This document shows positions 15,552 through 24,677 of a stretch of 64,000 nucleotides of DNA, piece after piece. The first letter of the stretch is position 1. Each line of letters opens with the position of its first letter. Position numbers and translations under genes: made by a program. The notes beneath the pieces are model-generated. The model saw nothing but the letters and a program-made list of their open reading frames with translations, searched no databases and was not told the origin of the DNA. Source of the stretch: CBDHFQ01 sp965262565 (lineage in GTDB: Bacteria > Bacteroidota > Bacteroidia > J057); NCBI GenBank assembly GCA_965262565.1, contig CBDHFQ010000007.1:1-64000 (forward strand), given 5' to 3'.

Positions 15552-18286
15552 TGAGCGAATGGATAGTCATATGTACCGCTTTTGGTTATCTTTTTATGCT
15601 CTTTGGAGTAGCCTACTTCACTGAAAAATTAGCTGATAGAGGGGTTAACATTACTAACAATCCGGTGATATACGCTTTGTCTATGGCTGTATTTTGTACC
15701 GCCTGGACGTTTTACGGAAGTGTAGGCAGGGCTTCTTCTTCAGGAGTGGAATTTTTAACGATATATTTAGGACCTACCTTGAGTGCACCTTTATGGTATT
15801 TTATTCTCAAAAAAGTCATTCTCATCAGCAGAACCCAACGGATTAATTCTATAGCTGACTTCATCTCTTCCAGATATGGAAAGAATACCTTATTGGGAGG
15901 TATTGCTGCTACTATCGCCATTATCGGTATCATTCCCTATATTTCTCTTCAACTAAAGGCTATTTCTCAAAGTTTTGAGGTATTGGTAAAACAATCATTG
16001 TATCTGTATCCTACCTCTACCAGTAACCATTTCTATCAGGATACCTCTTTTTATATAGCCATACTACTGGCCATTTTTTCCATTCTATTTGGAACAAGAC
16101 ATCTGGAAGTCCAACAAAAACACAGGGGATTAGTAGGTGTAATAGCATTGGAATCTTTGATTAAACTTGTCGCCTTTATTTCAGTAGGAGTATTTGTCTC
16201 TTTCTATTTATTTGAAAATCCAGCTATCATCTTTCAAAAAGCAAGTCAAAATCCAGCGTGGCAACATTTATTTCACCTGGAACAAAATATCTCCCAGTTC
16301 TGGCGATGGACCTGGTTGTTGATTGTTTCTATGCTGGCTATATTTCTTCTTCCGAGACAATTTCATGTTGCTGTCGTGGAAAACAATCAGGTGAATCATG
16401 TCGATAAAGCAACGTGGATGTTTCCTTTATACCTTTTTCTGATCAATATTTTTGTCTTGCCTATCACTTTTGGTGGATTACTGTTCTTTCAAGGCCAATC
16501 AGTAGATGCCGATACCTATGTGTTAGCCATTCCTATGGCTACGGGACATCATTGGCTGGCATTACTTGTCTTTTGTGGAGGATTATCTGCAGCCACAAGT
16601 ATGGTTATTGTTGCGACCATATCTTTATCCATCATGGCAGGAAACAACATTATTATTCCCATCCTTCTTCAAACAGCTAAGGTAGAAGAACTGAAAGAGA
16701 ACGATGTATTTAATAAGTTGATTCACATCAGACGTTTGATTATTATCCTTATTATGTTTTTATCTTATGTGTACTATGCATCCATAGGTAAAAATAATTC
16801 CCTGGTTACCACAGGCCTATTTTCCTTTGTAGCCGTAGCACAATTTGCTCCTTCTTTTATCGGAGGCATTTTCTGGAGAGAAGGAAACATCTGGGGAGCA
16901 GCTTTCGGTCTACTTATCGGCTTTATCGTTTGGGCCTATACCTTACCCATTCCCGCATTGGCTAATACAGATTGGTTTAATTCCGATTTTATTAAAGATG
17001 GCCCCTGGGACATTTCTCTCCTGAGACCTTACGCTCTTTTCGGCTTGGAAGGCCTGGACCATGTTTCCCACTCTGCTTTTTGGAGCTTGCTGTTGAATTC
17101 TGCTACCTATTTTGGGGTATCCGTCTTTACAAGGGCTTCCATGCTTGAATATCATCAAGCAGATCTTTTTGTCAACATTAACAAATACGTTCAAGCTGAT
17201 GGAAATTTCCAAACGTGGAGAGGAAATGCATATGTTAAGGATTTGAAAATGCTGTTAGAGCGATTTATAGGTAAAGCAAGAGCTCAAAATTTACTGGAAG
17301 AGTACGCTATACAACGAGGCATCAATCTCCAAAAGAAAATTGAGGCAGATGGGGAATTGATTAATCTAACTGAAAAATGGCTGGCTGGTGCTATAGGCGC
17401 TGCCTCAGCCAGATTACTCATCACCTCAGTGGTTCAGGAATCACCTGTAAGTATTATTGAGGTAATGGATGTAATGGATGAGGCTCAACAAATCATTAAG
17501 TACAGTCAGGAGCTGGAAGAAAAATCAAATGCCCTGGTGATGGCTACAGAAGAATTGAAAGCAGCTAATCAACGGCTGCAGGAAATGGATCAATTAAAAA
17601 ATGATTTTATAGCTACTATTACCCACGAACTAAGGACACCTATTACTTCCATACAGTCTCTGGCTGCAATCATTAACGAACAAAATGGTCAGCTTAACTC
17701 AGAAAAACAGCAGGAATTTCTCAGTATCATTATTCAGGAAAGTAAACGAATTTCAAGATTAATCAACAGGATTCTCGACCTCGAGAAAATGGAGTCCGGG
17801 CATGTAGATATTCAATTTGTCCACATGGCTGTCCCATCGTTTTTACATCAAATCCTAGATAGATTTCAGCCTATATGTGAGACAAATAATATAAAGCTTA
17901 TTAGAAAAATATCAGATGATCCTATTTTTGTGCAAGGGGATAAAGATAGATTAACTCAGGTGATTGTGAATCTTCTTTCCAATGCCATAAAGTTTTGCCA
18001 TTCTGAACATGGAGAAATCACTGTTTCGTTGACCCAAAACGCTCTTTACCACATGATCAGCATTAAAGACAATGGTCAGGGAATTCCGCTCGAACAGCAA
18101 CCGTATATATTTGATAAGTTCACTCAATTTGATAATGGAAAACCTCGGATTAGACAGGGAAGTGGATTGGGATTAAGTATTAGTTGGAGGATCATCATCA
18201 TGCATCAAGGAAAGATTGAGCTTGATAGTAAAGAAGGGGAAGGAGCAAATTTCATCGTTTCTCTTCCTAAAATAATCGATAATTAA
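15551..18286 (+). CDS. Sensor histidine kinase with N-terminal sodium:solute symporter domain (CbrA-like)
   Basis: The 911-residue protein joins an SSS transporter-like module of about 13 helices (residues 1-570) to a cytosolic kinase. A linker (about 570-680) ends in a short coiled coil (ELEEKSNALVMATEELKAANQRLQEMDQ), followed by the phosphoacceptor H-box FIATITHELRTPITS with His692. The ATPase region shows the N-box QVIVNLLSNAIKFC, DNGQGIP and GSGLGLS. This design is known from CbrA and similar kinases that sense nutrient state or flux through the SSS part. It follows a real symporter and precedes a receiver protein, so the locus couples uptake and signalling. I see no PAS domain. Confidence 0.92.
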   Translation: MSEWIVICTAFGYLFMLFGVAYFTEKLADRGVNITNNPVIYALSMAVFCTAWTFYGSVGRASSSGVEFLTIYLGPTLSAPLWYFILKKVILISRTQRINSIADFISSRYGKNTLLGGIAATIAIIGIIPYISLQLKAISQSFEVLVKQSLYLYPTSTSNHFYQDTSFYIAILLAIFSILFGTRHLEVQQKHRGLVGVIALESLIKLVAFISVGVFVSFYLFENPAIIFQKASQNPAWQHLFHLEQNISQFWRWTWLLIVSMLAIFLLPRQFHVAVVENNQVNHVDKATWMFPLYLFLINIFVLPITFGGLLFFQGQSVDADTYVLAIPMATGHHWLALLVFCGGLSAATSMVIVATISLSIMAGNNIIIPILLQTAKVEELKENDVFNKLIHIRRLIIILIMFLSYVYYASIGKNNSLVTTGLFSFVAVAQFAPSFIGGIFWREGNIWGAAFGLLIGFIVWAYTLPIPALANTDWFNSDFIKDGPWDISLLRPYALFGLEGLDHVSHSAFWSLLLNSATYFGVSVFTRASMLEYHQADLFVNINKYVQADGNFQTWRGNAYVKDLKMLLERFIGKARAQNLLEEYAIQRGINLQKKIEADGELINLTEKWLAGAIGAASARLLITSVVQESPVSIIEVMDVMDEAQQIIKYSQELEEKSNALVMATEELKAANQRLQEMDQLKNDFIATITHELRTPITSIQSLAAIINEQNGQLNSEKQQEFLSIIIQESKRISRLINRILDLEKMESGHVDIQFVHMAVPSFLHQILDRFQPICETNNIKLIRKISDDPIFVQGDKDRLTQVIVNLLSNAIKFCHSEHGEITVSLTQNALYHMISIKDNGQGIPLEQQPYIFDKFTQFDNGKPRIRQGSGLGLSISWRIIIMHQGKIELDSKEGEGANFIVSLPKIIDN

Positions 18287-18313
18287 CTATATAAAGCAAA
18301 TACTTGCAACATC

Positions 18314-18703
18314 ATGGATAAATCGAATCAAACGCAAATTTTAATTGTAGATGATGAACCACACATATCCACTGCAATAGAGTTCTTAATGCAACAGCAA
18401 GGATATAATACTGAATGCGCTATAAATGGACGTGAAGCATTAGAAAAACTCCCTCACATCCAACCTAATCTGATTATCCTGGATGTAATGATGCCAGAAC
18501 TAAACGGATTTGAGCTAGCATTGAAAATCAGAGAAGAAGAAAAGTATGCACATATACCCATTATTTTCTTGACTGCTAAAGGTACAGATCAAGACAAATT
18601 AGAGGGATATGGCTCAGGTGGAGATGTCTACCTAACAAAACCATTTGACAACCAACGGTTAATCCATACTGTCCAGGATTTGCTTTCTTACCTGGAACCA
18701 TGA
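18314..18703 (+). CDS. Single-domain response regulator
   Basis: The 129-residue protein is a receiver domain only. It has the acidic pocket DDEPH (13-17), the phosphorylation site Asp57 in IILDVMMPELNG, the switch Thr in FLTAKG, and Lys109 in YLTKPF. There is no DNA-binding output domain, so it must act through another protein or in a phosphorelay. It starts 27 bases after the SSS-kinase gene and is almost certainly its partner. The residue run GSGGDVYLT is slightly unusual, replacing the commoner GADDYLTK form. Confidence 0.93.
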   Translation: MDKSNQTQILIVDDEPHISTAIEFLMQQQGYNTECAINGREALEKLPHIQPNLIILDVMMPELNGFELALKIREEEKYAHIPIIFLTAKGTDQDKLEGYGSGGDVYLTKPFDNQRLIHTVQDLLSYLEP

Positions 18704-18864
18704 AAAAATTGATGTTAAAATATTACTTCACCCAAAATGAAAAGAGGCAGTATTCCTCTTATTGTCTTACGATATCATGCCATTTCATTTAGACTTTTGG
18801 ACAATTTTCGTATATTAAATTTAACATATGTTTATTGTTCCAGGTAAATTAAAGCAGAATAGGC

Positions 18865-19575
18865 ATGAAATTAAGTTCTGATTGGTTCATTGAAGGCATG
18901 TTGGACTTCGAATATAAGAAATACGTGTTACTTGCTTATCTTCAACATGTAAGTAGGGAATTTGCAGAAATGAGATTATATCCTTCCTTTTCAGATTTAA
19001 TATTTCACTATAAAAATCTACACTTTTTCCAAGAGAGTAAGCGTAAACTGTTTGATAAGTTTCCAGTAAAATTATCGGAAGAAGAATTCAAAAAACTAAC
19101 GCTGGCTTATTCTAAAGAAGTGGAAGATGATATTCAACTTAAGGAAATAGAACAAATCGTTGAATACTCCCTCCCCGTCATTCAATCGCGTTTAAAAGAA
19201 GGTAAAAACATTTATGAGTATATTAATGAAAGCCTGGTCATTGAACCTATAGGCATTACTCCTTTATATAAGCATGAGGGGTATGTACTGATTCAAGTTA
19301 GTCAACACAAAACGGTAAATGCTTTTGAGTATAAAATCGTATTTTTTGAAAATACGGAGGCTAATTATCACGGTATTAGCCTAAAGCAGGTAGACTCGTT
19401 TCAGCATAGCATTGCTAATACGTATGAAGTGATGAAATTGCAACTGATAAAATCTCATTCGAAGTTACCTAATCCCGCCACATTTTTATTTCTATCGATG
19501 CACGATTTGCCGGTAGATTCGGCGCTTATCCCTGTAGCGAAAAGAAAATTGTTGTTAAAAATTCAGAAAGAATAA
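18865..19575 (+). CDS. Conserved hypothetical protein
   Basis: The 236-residue product has no signal peptide or membrane helix and looks cytosolic. It begins MKLSSDWFIEGMLDFEYKKY and contains a charged helical middle (EEEFKKLTLAYSKEVEDDIQLKEIEQIVEYS) and a mixed alpha/beta C-terminal half (VLIQVSQHKTVNAFEYKIVFF). I do not recognise a domain with known function. The strong, regular secondary-structure pattern and codon use like neighbouring genes argue for a real gene. It lies 161 bases after the receiver gene, with no clear link to it. Confidence 0.7.
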   Translation: MKLSSDWFIEGMLDFEYKKYVLLAYLQHVSREFAEMRLYPSFSDLIFHYKNLHFFQESKRKLFDKFPVKLSEEEFKKLTLAYSKEVEDDIQLKEIEQIVEYSLPVIQSRLKEGKNIYEYINESLVIEPIGITPLYKHEGYVLIQVSQHKTVNAFEYKIVFFENTEANYHGISLKQVDSFQHSIANTYEVMKLQLIKSHSKLPNPATFLFLSMHDLPVDSALIPVAKRKLLLKIQKE

Positions 19576-19785
19576 GGCCGCTGAATAGTGGACGAATATT
19601 TTATTTTTTTTTCTATTTGTTAGCGCTCATGATTGAGCTGTTTTTCACTGAAAGTAATAGCTTATCCAGGAGTTGAAATTTTTTTTATAAAATTCCAACT
19701 TTGTAGAATATGTTACCTCTTTTTAATAAGAGAGAATAATCATCTCCTGTAATATACTTTTGCCCGGCTAACTATATGTATAACG

Positions 19786-20778
19786 ATGAAAAAATCACAA
19801 GCTATTATAGTATCACTATTTGCTCTGATATTTACCCTATTTTTCCAGAGCAGTTTCACTTTAACAAATGATCCACCCACCATCACCAAAACCTTTACCA
19901 TAGGTGGATCTGGCAATCTTGACGTATCCACTTCGGGCGGGAAGATTAAAGTAATAGGTACCAATGGAAATGAAGTGGTGGTTAAAGCTTTTATCAAAAA
20001 ACAAGGCAAATTACTAGCTTCCGATGATCCTATTATAGAAGAAATTTATGATGGATACGATCTTGACATAAGCAAATCAGGAAATACGGTAAAAGCTCAC
20101 GCCAAGAAAATAAGTAGATCCAGAGAATGGAACAGAATTAACATCGCATTCGAGGTGGAAGTACCTCACAATATGTCCACGAATCTGAAAGACCAGTGGA
20201 GGCGGTATTTCAGTATCTGATGTAGATGGTACTCACGATATCAACACAAGCGGTGGCGGTATAAATTTGCAAGGGAGTAACTGGAGATACAGAGGCGAGA
20301 ACTTCTGGAGGCGGAATTAACGTCTCAGGAAATGGATGGTAACATCGATCTCAACACAAGTGGAGGAGGAATTTCTATCGAAGATTCTCAAGGGGTCATC
20401 GATGCTCATACCTCTGGTGGAGGGATTAGTGTCCAAAATATCAAGGGAGAAGTAGACGTTTCCACTAGCGGGGGCGGTATTAGCGTCAAAGGTACTACAG
20501 AGTCATTAAGAGCGGTGACGAGTGGGGGTAGAATTAAGGTCAATATAGATGGCTTAAGTAAAAACTTATACCTAAAGACTAGTGGAGGCGGAATAGATGC
20601 TACTCTACCAAGTGGCTTAGGGTTAGATTTGGACCTGGATGCCCAACGAGTAAGCGTGAATCTTCCCAGTAATTTCTCTGGTCATGTAAGTAAGGATAGA
20701 GTAGATGGCCAAATTAATGGTGGCGGTATTCCCGTTCAGATGTATGCTACCAGCCATGTAGATGTCAGTTTCCGATAA
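19786..20778 (+). pseudogene. DUF4097-like secreted repeat protein, interrupted by three +1 frameshifts
   Basis: The gene begins with a signal peptide (MKKSQAIIVSLFALIFTLFF) followed by beta-helix repeats built on TSGGGI, of the DUF4097 putative adhesin family. The reading frame is lost at about 20188-20191 (AA to AAA), again at 20273-20275 (GG to GGG) and again at 20330-20332 (AA to AAA); the third restores the original frame. Removing one base at each point gives continuous TSGGGISVSDVDG and TSGGGINVSG repeats. All three are homopolymer expansions, so sequencing error is as likely as true decay. A perfect -7 element TACTTTTG lies at 19755-19762, without a clear -33 partner. A terminator follows. 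Confidence 0.8.
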
Positions 20779-20815
20779 GCAAGAATTATCTACAATAATT
20801 TATCAGTAAATAGAC

Positions 20816-20857
20816 CAGAGCAATAGCTAATTCACTATTGCTCTGATTTTTATTTTA
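20816..20857. terminator. Intrinsic terminator between convergent genes
   Basis: A perfect 11-bp stem CAGAGCAATAG / CTATTGCTCTG with an eight-base loop is followed by ATTTTTATTTT. It ends the DUF4097 transcript on the plus strand, and its T-run overlaps the stop of the convergent DUF1080 gene. Confidence 0.85.
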
Positions 20858-21479
20858 ATGGGCGAATACTTACTTCTTTAAAATATACAATATCTTCATC
20901 TCCGTGATTTTGTAAGCCGATATATCCCTTAATGGGTCTCTCTCCTCTGTCAGGTTCATAATCTTGTGCCTTCTCTGGGACAGGATCCCCCTCTTTATAA
21001 TCTGTAACTAATTCTCCATTAACGGTTACCATAGTACGAGCACCATCTAGCGTAATTTCCATGGTATTCCATTCTCCTGGTTTTCCTGGTGTTGCTTTTG
21101 CCTTGGTTAAGGAATACAGTACTCCTGTGACATGATAGTCATCTCCTCTATCATCTATCTGAACCTCATACCCTTTATTGACCGGCATCCAGGGTTCTGT
21201 CGGAGCTTCAGGAATTCTGATGAAAACACCCGCATTTTTACCTTCGGGATTTTTATATACTACTCGAACTACTGCATTCTCTAATGGCTCTTCCTTATAG
21301 TATAATAATCCCATGCCTCCCTGGGTTTTTAGCAGACTGTCTTCAATCACAAAGGAACCGTCGCCTACATGTTCCCAGCCTTGCATGTCCTCTCCATTAA
21401 AAATGGGGTTCCAGTCTTGGCAATTGCCCCATTGGAACAAAAGCCCCCAAACGAACGCTAATGATATTAATAATTTCAT
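20850..21479 (-). CDS. DUF1080 (3-keto-disaccharide hydrolase-type) secreted protein
   Basis: The 209-residue protein has a signal peptide (MKLLISLAFVWGLLFQWGNC, possibly a lipoprotein Cys at residue 20) followed by the DUF1080 jelly-roll: WNPIFNGEDMQGWEHVGDGSF near the N-terminus, GVFIRIPEAPTEPW in the middle, GEWNTMEITLDG, and GYIGLQNHGDEDIVYFKEV at the C-terminus. Some members hydrolyse 3-keto-glycosides; many appear beside Gfo/Idh/MocA dehydrogenases, which make keto-sugars. That is the case here (46-base gap to the upstream dehydrogenase), so the pair probably acts together on a sugar in the periplasm. Confidence 0.9.
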   Translation of the reverse strand: MKLLISLAFVWGLLFQWGNCQDWNPIFNGEDMQGWEHVGDGSFVIEDSLLKTQGGMGLLYYKEEPLENAVVRVVYKNPEGKNAGVFIRIPEAPTEPWMPVNKGYEVQIDDRGDDYHVTGVLYSLTKAKATPGKPGEWNTMEITLDGARTMVTVNGELVTDYKEGDPVPEKAQDYEPDRGERPIKGYIGLQNHGDEDIVYFKEVSIRPLK

Positions 21480-21525
21480 ATGATGAATTAATTATGTGGT
21501 ACTACTCATTGGCTAACTCCAAATA

Positions 21526-22977
21526 TTAAAGTACAAAATCCCAGTTCCCTCTATACTTCCTCTTTATGAACTGATTTGCCAATTCAAAATTTGTCATTTT
21601 CATTTGTTCTCCATCCCACAACAGTTTTTTCCTTCCAGGATAATTTGCTCTGCCTCCATTGGGTGATTTTTCCTGGTAATTGTATACATTCACTGCCAAA
21701 TTCCCCATTAAAACGGTTTCTGTCAATGGACCTGCTTCAGAAAAAGGTGAACTGGTATAAGCCCCAAATCCTTCTTTACAAGCTTTTACCCATTGCTGTT
21801 GATGTGCCTCCGATCCTCCTTCTACTAAAGGGGTAGAAGGCTCAGGTAATGGAATATCCTTCATATTTCCCGTTGGCAGGAGGGTGGGATTACGACCAAA
21901 TAATCCTGCCATGAGTTTTCCTTTATCTCCTTCAAAGAGGATCCCTCCATCCCACTCTCCCATTTCTTCCTCTGCTTTTAATTCATCGGGCCGCTCAGGT
22001 AAAATTCCTCCATCATACCAGACAAGTTCTACAGGTGGCATTCCTTCTCTGGCTGGAAACTGGATATGAATTTTAGATGCTGAGGGATAGCTATTTGTGT
22101 AATTGGCCAAATCGAAAAAGCCTTTCCACACTGCTGCTGCACTACAGTAGACGGATTCGGGATAACGCAATTTTAGGGCTCTGTAGGGAACATCCATAAA
22201 ATGACATCCCATATCTCCTAAAGCTCCTGTACCAAAATCCACCCATCCACGCCAGTTTGCAGGGATATAAATGGGATTAAATGCTCTTTTGGGGGCTGTT
22301 CCTAACCATAAGTCCCAATCTACTTCCTTGGGAACATTAAACTTTCCCTCAGGTATAGGAATCCCCTGTGGCCATACAGGCCTATTCGTCCAAACGTGCA
22401 CTTTATGTACCTCTCCAATTAATCCCGATTGAATCCAGGATTCTACATATCGGGTATCATCTCCACTACTTCCTTGATTTCCCATCTGAGTCACCACCTG
22501 ATATTTCTCTGCCGCCTGGGTAAGTAATCTGGCTTCTGAAATATCGTGCGTCAGTGGCTTTTCACAATAAACATGCTTTCCTCGCTTTATTGCTTCGAGG
22601 GCATGTACTGCATGCATATGATCCGGACTACTCACTATGACAGCATCTATGGTATCCCCTTCCTTATCCAGCATGATCCGAAAGTCTTTATAATAGGGAG
22701 CCTTTTTCCATTTCTTACGTGCATCTTTTGCCATTCTATCGTCAACATCACACAGCGCTACGATATTGTCCGATCCTTTATTAAAGGCATGATCAATATT
22801 GTACATTCCCTTTCCTCCTACTCCTATGGCAGCTATATTAAGTTGATCGCTGGGTGCTACATACCCTGGACCTCCTAATACATGTCTTGGAACAATGGTT
22901 AGTGAAGGAATTCCTACCCCAGCTACTCGGATAAATGTTCTTCTTTTCAAAATGGTGAAATTGTTAGCATTGAACAA
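21526..22977 (-). CDS. Gfo/Idh/MocA family oxidoreductase with Tat-like signal
   Basis: The 483-residue protein begins with ILKRRTFIRVAGVGIPSL, a twin-arginine export signal, followed by the Rossmann dinucleotide loop AAIGVGGKGMYN and the family motif HVYCEKPLTHDISEARLL, in which the Lys-Pro pair binds cofactor and substrate. The C-terminal half has the alpha/beta sugar-binding domain (GTGALGDMGCHFMDVPYRAL, with a His in the place of the usual catalytic residue). It would oxidise or reduce a sugar in the periplasm with a tightly bound NAD(P). The DUF1080 gene downstream supports a keto-sugar pathway. The substrate is unknown. Confidence 0.92.
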   Translation of the reverse strand: MFNANNFTILKRRTFIRVAGVGIPSLTIVPRHVLGGPGYVAPSDQLNIAAIGVGGKGMYNIDHAFNKGSDNIVALCDVDDRMAKDARKKWKKAPYYKDFRIMLDKEGDTIDAVIVSSPDHMHAVHALEAIKRGKHVYCEKPLTHDISEARLLTQAAEKYQVVTQMGNQGSSGDDTRYVESWIQSGLIGEVHKVHVWTNRPVWPQGIPIPEGKFNVPKEVDWDLWLGTAPKRAFNPIYIPANWRGWVDFGTGALGDMGCHFMDVPYRALKLRYPESVYCSAAAVWKGFFDLANYTNSYPSASKIHIQFPAREGMPPVELVWYDGGILPERPDELKAEEEMGEWDGGILFEGDKGKLMAGLFGRNPTLLPTGNMKDIPLPEPSTPLVEGGSEAHQQQWVKACKEGFGAYTSSPFSEAGPLTETVLMGNLAVNVYNYQEKSPNGGRANYPGRKKLLWDGEQMKMTNFELANQFIKRKYRGNWDFVL

Positions 22978-23076
22978 GTAGTAATATCTGATTTGATAAA
23001 AGTCTACCTTATCGCTAAAATTATATCCTGTTGTATCCTGTGAAATGTATGCTTGGGAGGTATCAAGATCTAATGC

Positions 23077-23913
23077 TTAACACATTTGAGCTACCGTTTC
23101 ACTTTGTGCCGAGAACTCGAATTTGTAGACAGAATATCCCATCATAAAATTCTTTAATACATGATTTACCAGGAAAGGAGGCAGATTCACTTTACCGAGA
23201 TTTACGGATGATTTAGCAATAGAAATAATATCTCTTTGTAGGTATCCATGTTGAAGAAACATTTGATTGGGATGATTATTCAGATCCTTGAACGAAGTAC
23301 CTGTAGCGACGAGTTGTTTGTGAATTTTTCTTGAAAATACATCAAAAAACTGCTTCTTCATCAGATCACATAAAAGAAGGTGATGTGGAAAAAGGTTCTG
23401 AAGCTGCTTGATCGTGCTGGAAATTTGTTCATCCGTAAGATACATAATCACTCCTTCGATGATAATGACTGTGGGGTAAGTATTTGTATAGTGATAAAGT
23501 ACGTCTGGTAAGCTTTCTGTCTGAAAATTGATAGATATTCGATGGAGAGGATTAGGACATTCCAGGAGGGGAAGTTGTTTGTTTTTATACTCCATCATGG
23601 CATGCTCATCTACTTCTATCCAGTGTCCTCCTTTTAATCGGTAGGCTCTGCTATCTAATCCCGCCCCTATGAGAAAAATATGCGTTCTGGGGTCTCGATG
23701 GATCAGTTCTTTTACCCATTGATCAATTAAAAAACATCTGGCAGTATTTCCTCCATTAGGCTTTTTAAACTGTTTAAAATGTTCCCAATAGGCTAAGCCT
23801 TCATCCCCCATCAATCTTCTTGCATATGGGTCACTCACCAGGGGATTATCGGATTCAGCATCTTGCATCCTCACTCCACAACAATAGTAGGCCGTTTTTG
23901 ACACAGGTTTCAT
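23077..23913 (-). CDS. Class I SAM-dependent methyltransferase, leucine carboxyl methyltransferase-like
   Basis: The 278-residue cytosolic protein has the LCMT/PPM family pattern: TAYYCCGVRMQDAESDNPLVSDPYARRL at the start (residues 7-34), the SAM-binding loop FLIGAGLDSRAYRL around 80-93, an acidic WIEVDEHAMMEYK, and IIEGVIMYLTDEQI around 150-163. Members methylate carboxyl groups of small molecules, often polyketide precursors, in bacteria. There are no biosynthetic neighbours to suggest a substrate. It is upstream of, but on the same strand as, the Gfo/Idh gene, separated by about 100 bases. Confidence 0.9.
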   Translation of the reverse strand: MKPVSKTAYYCCGVRMQDAESDNPLVSDPYARRLMGDEGLAYWEHFKQFKKPNGGNTARCFLIDQWVKELIHRDPRTHIFLIGAGLDSRAYRLKGGHWIEVDEHAMMEYKNKQLPLLECPNPLHRISINFQTESLPDVLYHYTNTYPTVIIIEGVIMYLTDEQISSTIKQLQNLFPHHLLLCDLMKKQFFDVFSRKIHKQLVATGTSFKDLNNHPNQMFLQHGYLQRDIISIAKSSVNLGKVNLPPFLVNHVLKNFMMGYSVYKFEFSAQSETVAQMC

Positions 23914-23988
23914 GAGACTTCTATGTTTGATAACTTTTATCTACTAGTGAAGGACATGCGAAAAGGCCAACAAAGGTGAGGTGATTTA

Positions 23989-24084
23989 TTAATAATTACC
24001 CTTTAATAAATCGTCTAAGAATTCTGAAGCATTCTCACCACTGGTAATAAGTAAATGATCCCTGGCTCTTGTAAAAGTTAGATG
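23989..24084 (-). pseudogene. Remnant of a UvrD/Rep-type helicase C-terminus
   Basis: Read on the minus strand, this stretch codes HLTFTRARDHLLITSGENAS followed by EFLDDLLKGNY and a stop. The TFTRARDHLLIT part matches motif VI of superfamily 1 helicases (VALTRARDHLYI type), and the rest looks like a natural C-terminus. An in-frame stop (TAG) immediately precedes it and no helicase sequence is found upstream, where the HepT remnant lies. It is thus the last about 30 codons of a lost gene. It is too short to be functional. Confidence 0.6.
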
Positions 24085-24117
24085 CTAAGAAGTAGTTCTC
24101 ATTAAGCATGGGCCAGA

Positions 24118-24371
24118 TTAATTCGATAACTGAGTGATTTCACTTTTTATTTCTGGTAAATCTTCCTGAATCAGTCGCCAAATAACTCTTTCTGAGAAAA
24201 CATCATATTGGTGAATCATGGTATGCCTGCGATTAATAATGCTATCTGAGTGATGTAAAAAATACCCGTAAGATACAATTTGTGCGCTGTTTCTCCCATG
24301 ATCGTCCATCTTCTTTCTACTGAGTCCCAAACCATATTGTTATTGGGAAATGAATCAATATCAGGAACATG
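24118..24371 (-). pseudogene. Truncated, frameshifted HepT-like (HEPN) toxin gene
   Basis: The C-terminal part reads INRRHTMIHQYDVFSERVIW followed by RLIQEDLPEIKSEI, with the HepT motif R-X4-H-X-Y (RHTMIHQY) intact. The preceding part is in another frame: PNNNMVWDSVERRWTIMGET then AHKL, as in the second half of HepT/DUF86 proteins. A shift near 24265-24285 is needed to join them, and a stop at 24372-24374 precedes the remnant, so the N-terminal half is missing. HepT proteins are RNA-targeting toxins paired with MntA nucleotidyltransferases; no MntA gene is next to it. Probably inactive. Confidence 0.7.
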
Positions 24372-24677
24372 TTACATATATCTCTATTTCATTTACCAGG
24401 CACAAATCAGCATAGAACTACCTTCTTAGATGACTTATTCAATATAAATCATTTACAAAACAAATAGTCCAACAATTTATCTTAAACTCTGTCGTATATT
24501 ATTTAGGAAATATATTCTTCCCTAATCCCACCATTGAAGGTCTAATTTTGACCGATGATGAATATTTCTCAACAATAATTCAATTTAAAATTATTTTTAC
24601 ATAAGAAATTTATTTCGGTTGCAAAATTTATTAATTGCTTTATATCACGATTTATACTAATCACATATCAATTCAGT
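24372..24677. other. Intergenic region upstream of the Met-rich secreted gene
   Basis: This 306-base AT-rich stretch holds no credible gene. On the plus strand TAATTTTG at 24543-24550 matches the -7 element TAnnTTTG, but no TTTG lies 19-21 bases before it, so it is only a possible promoter for the gene starting at 24678. Confidence 0.4.

Noticed and set aside
24118..24330. A complete 70-residue protein
   Set aside because: It begins with TTG out of frame with the upstream HepT-like segment; the similarity continues in another frame, so it is a remnant.
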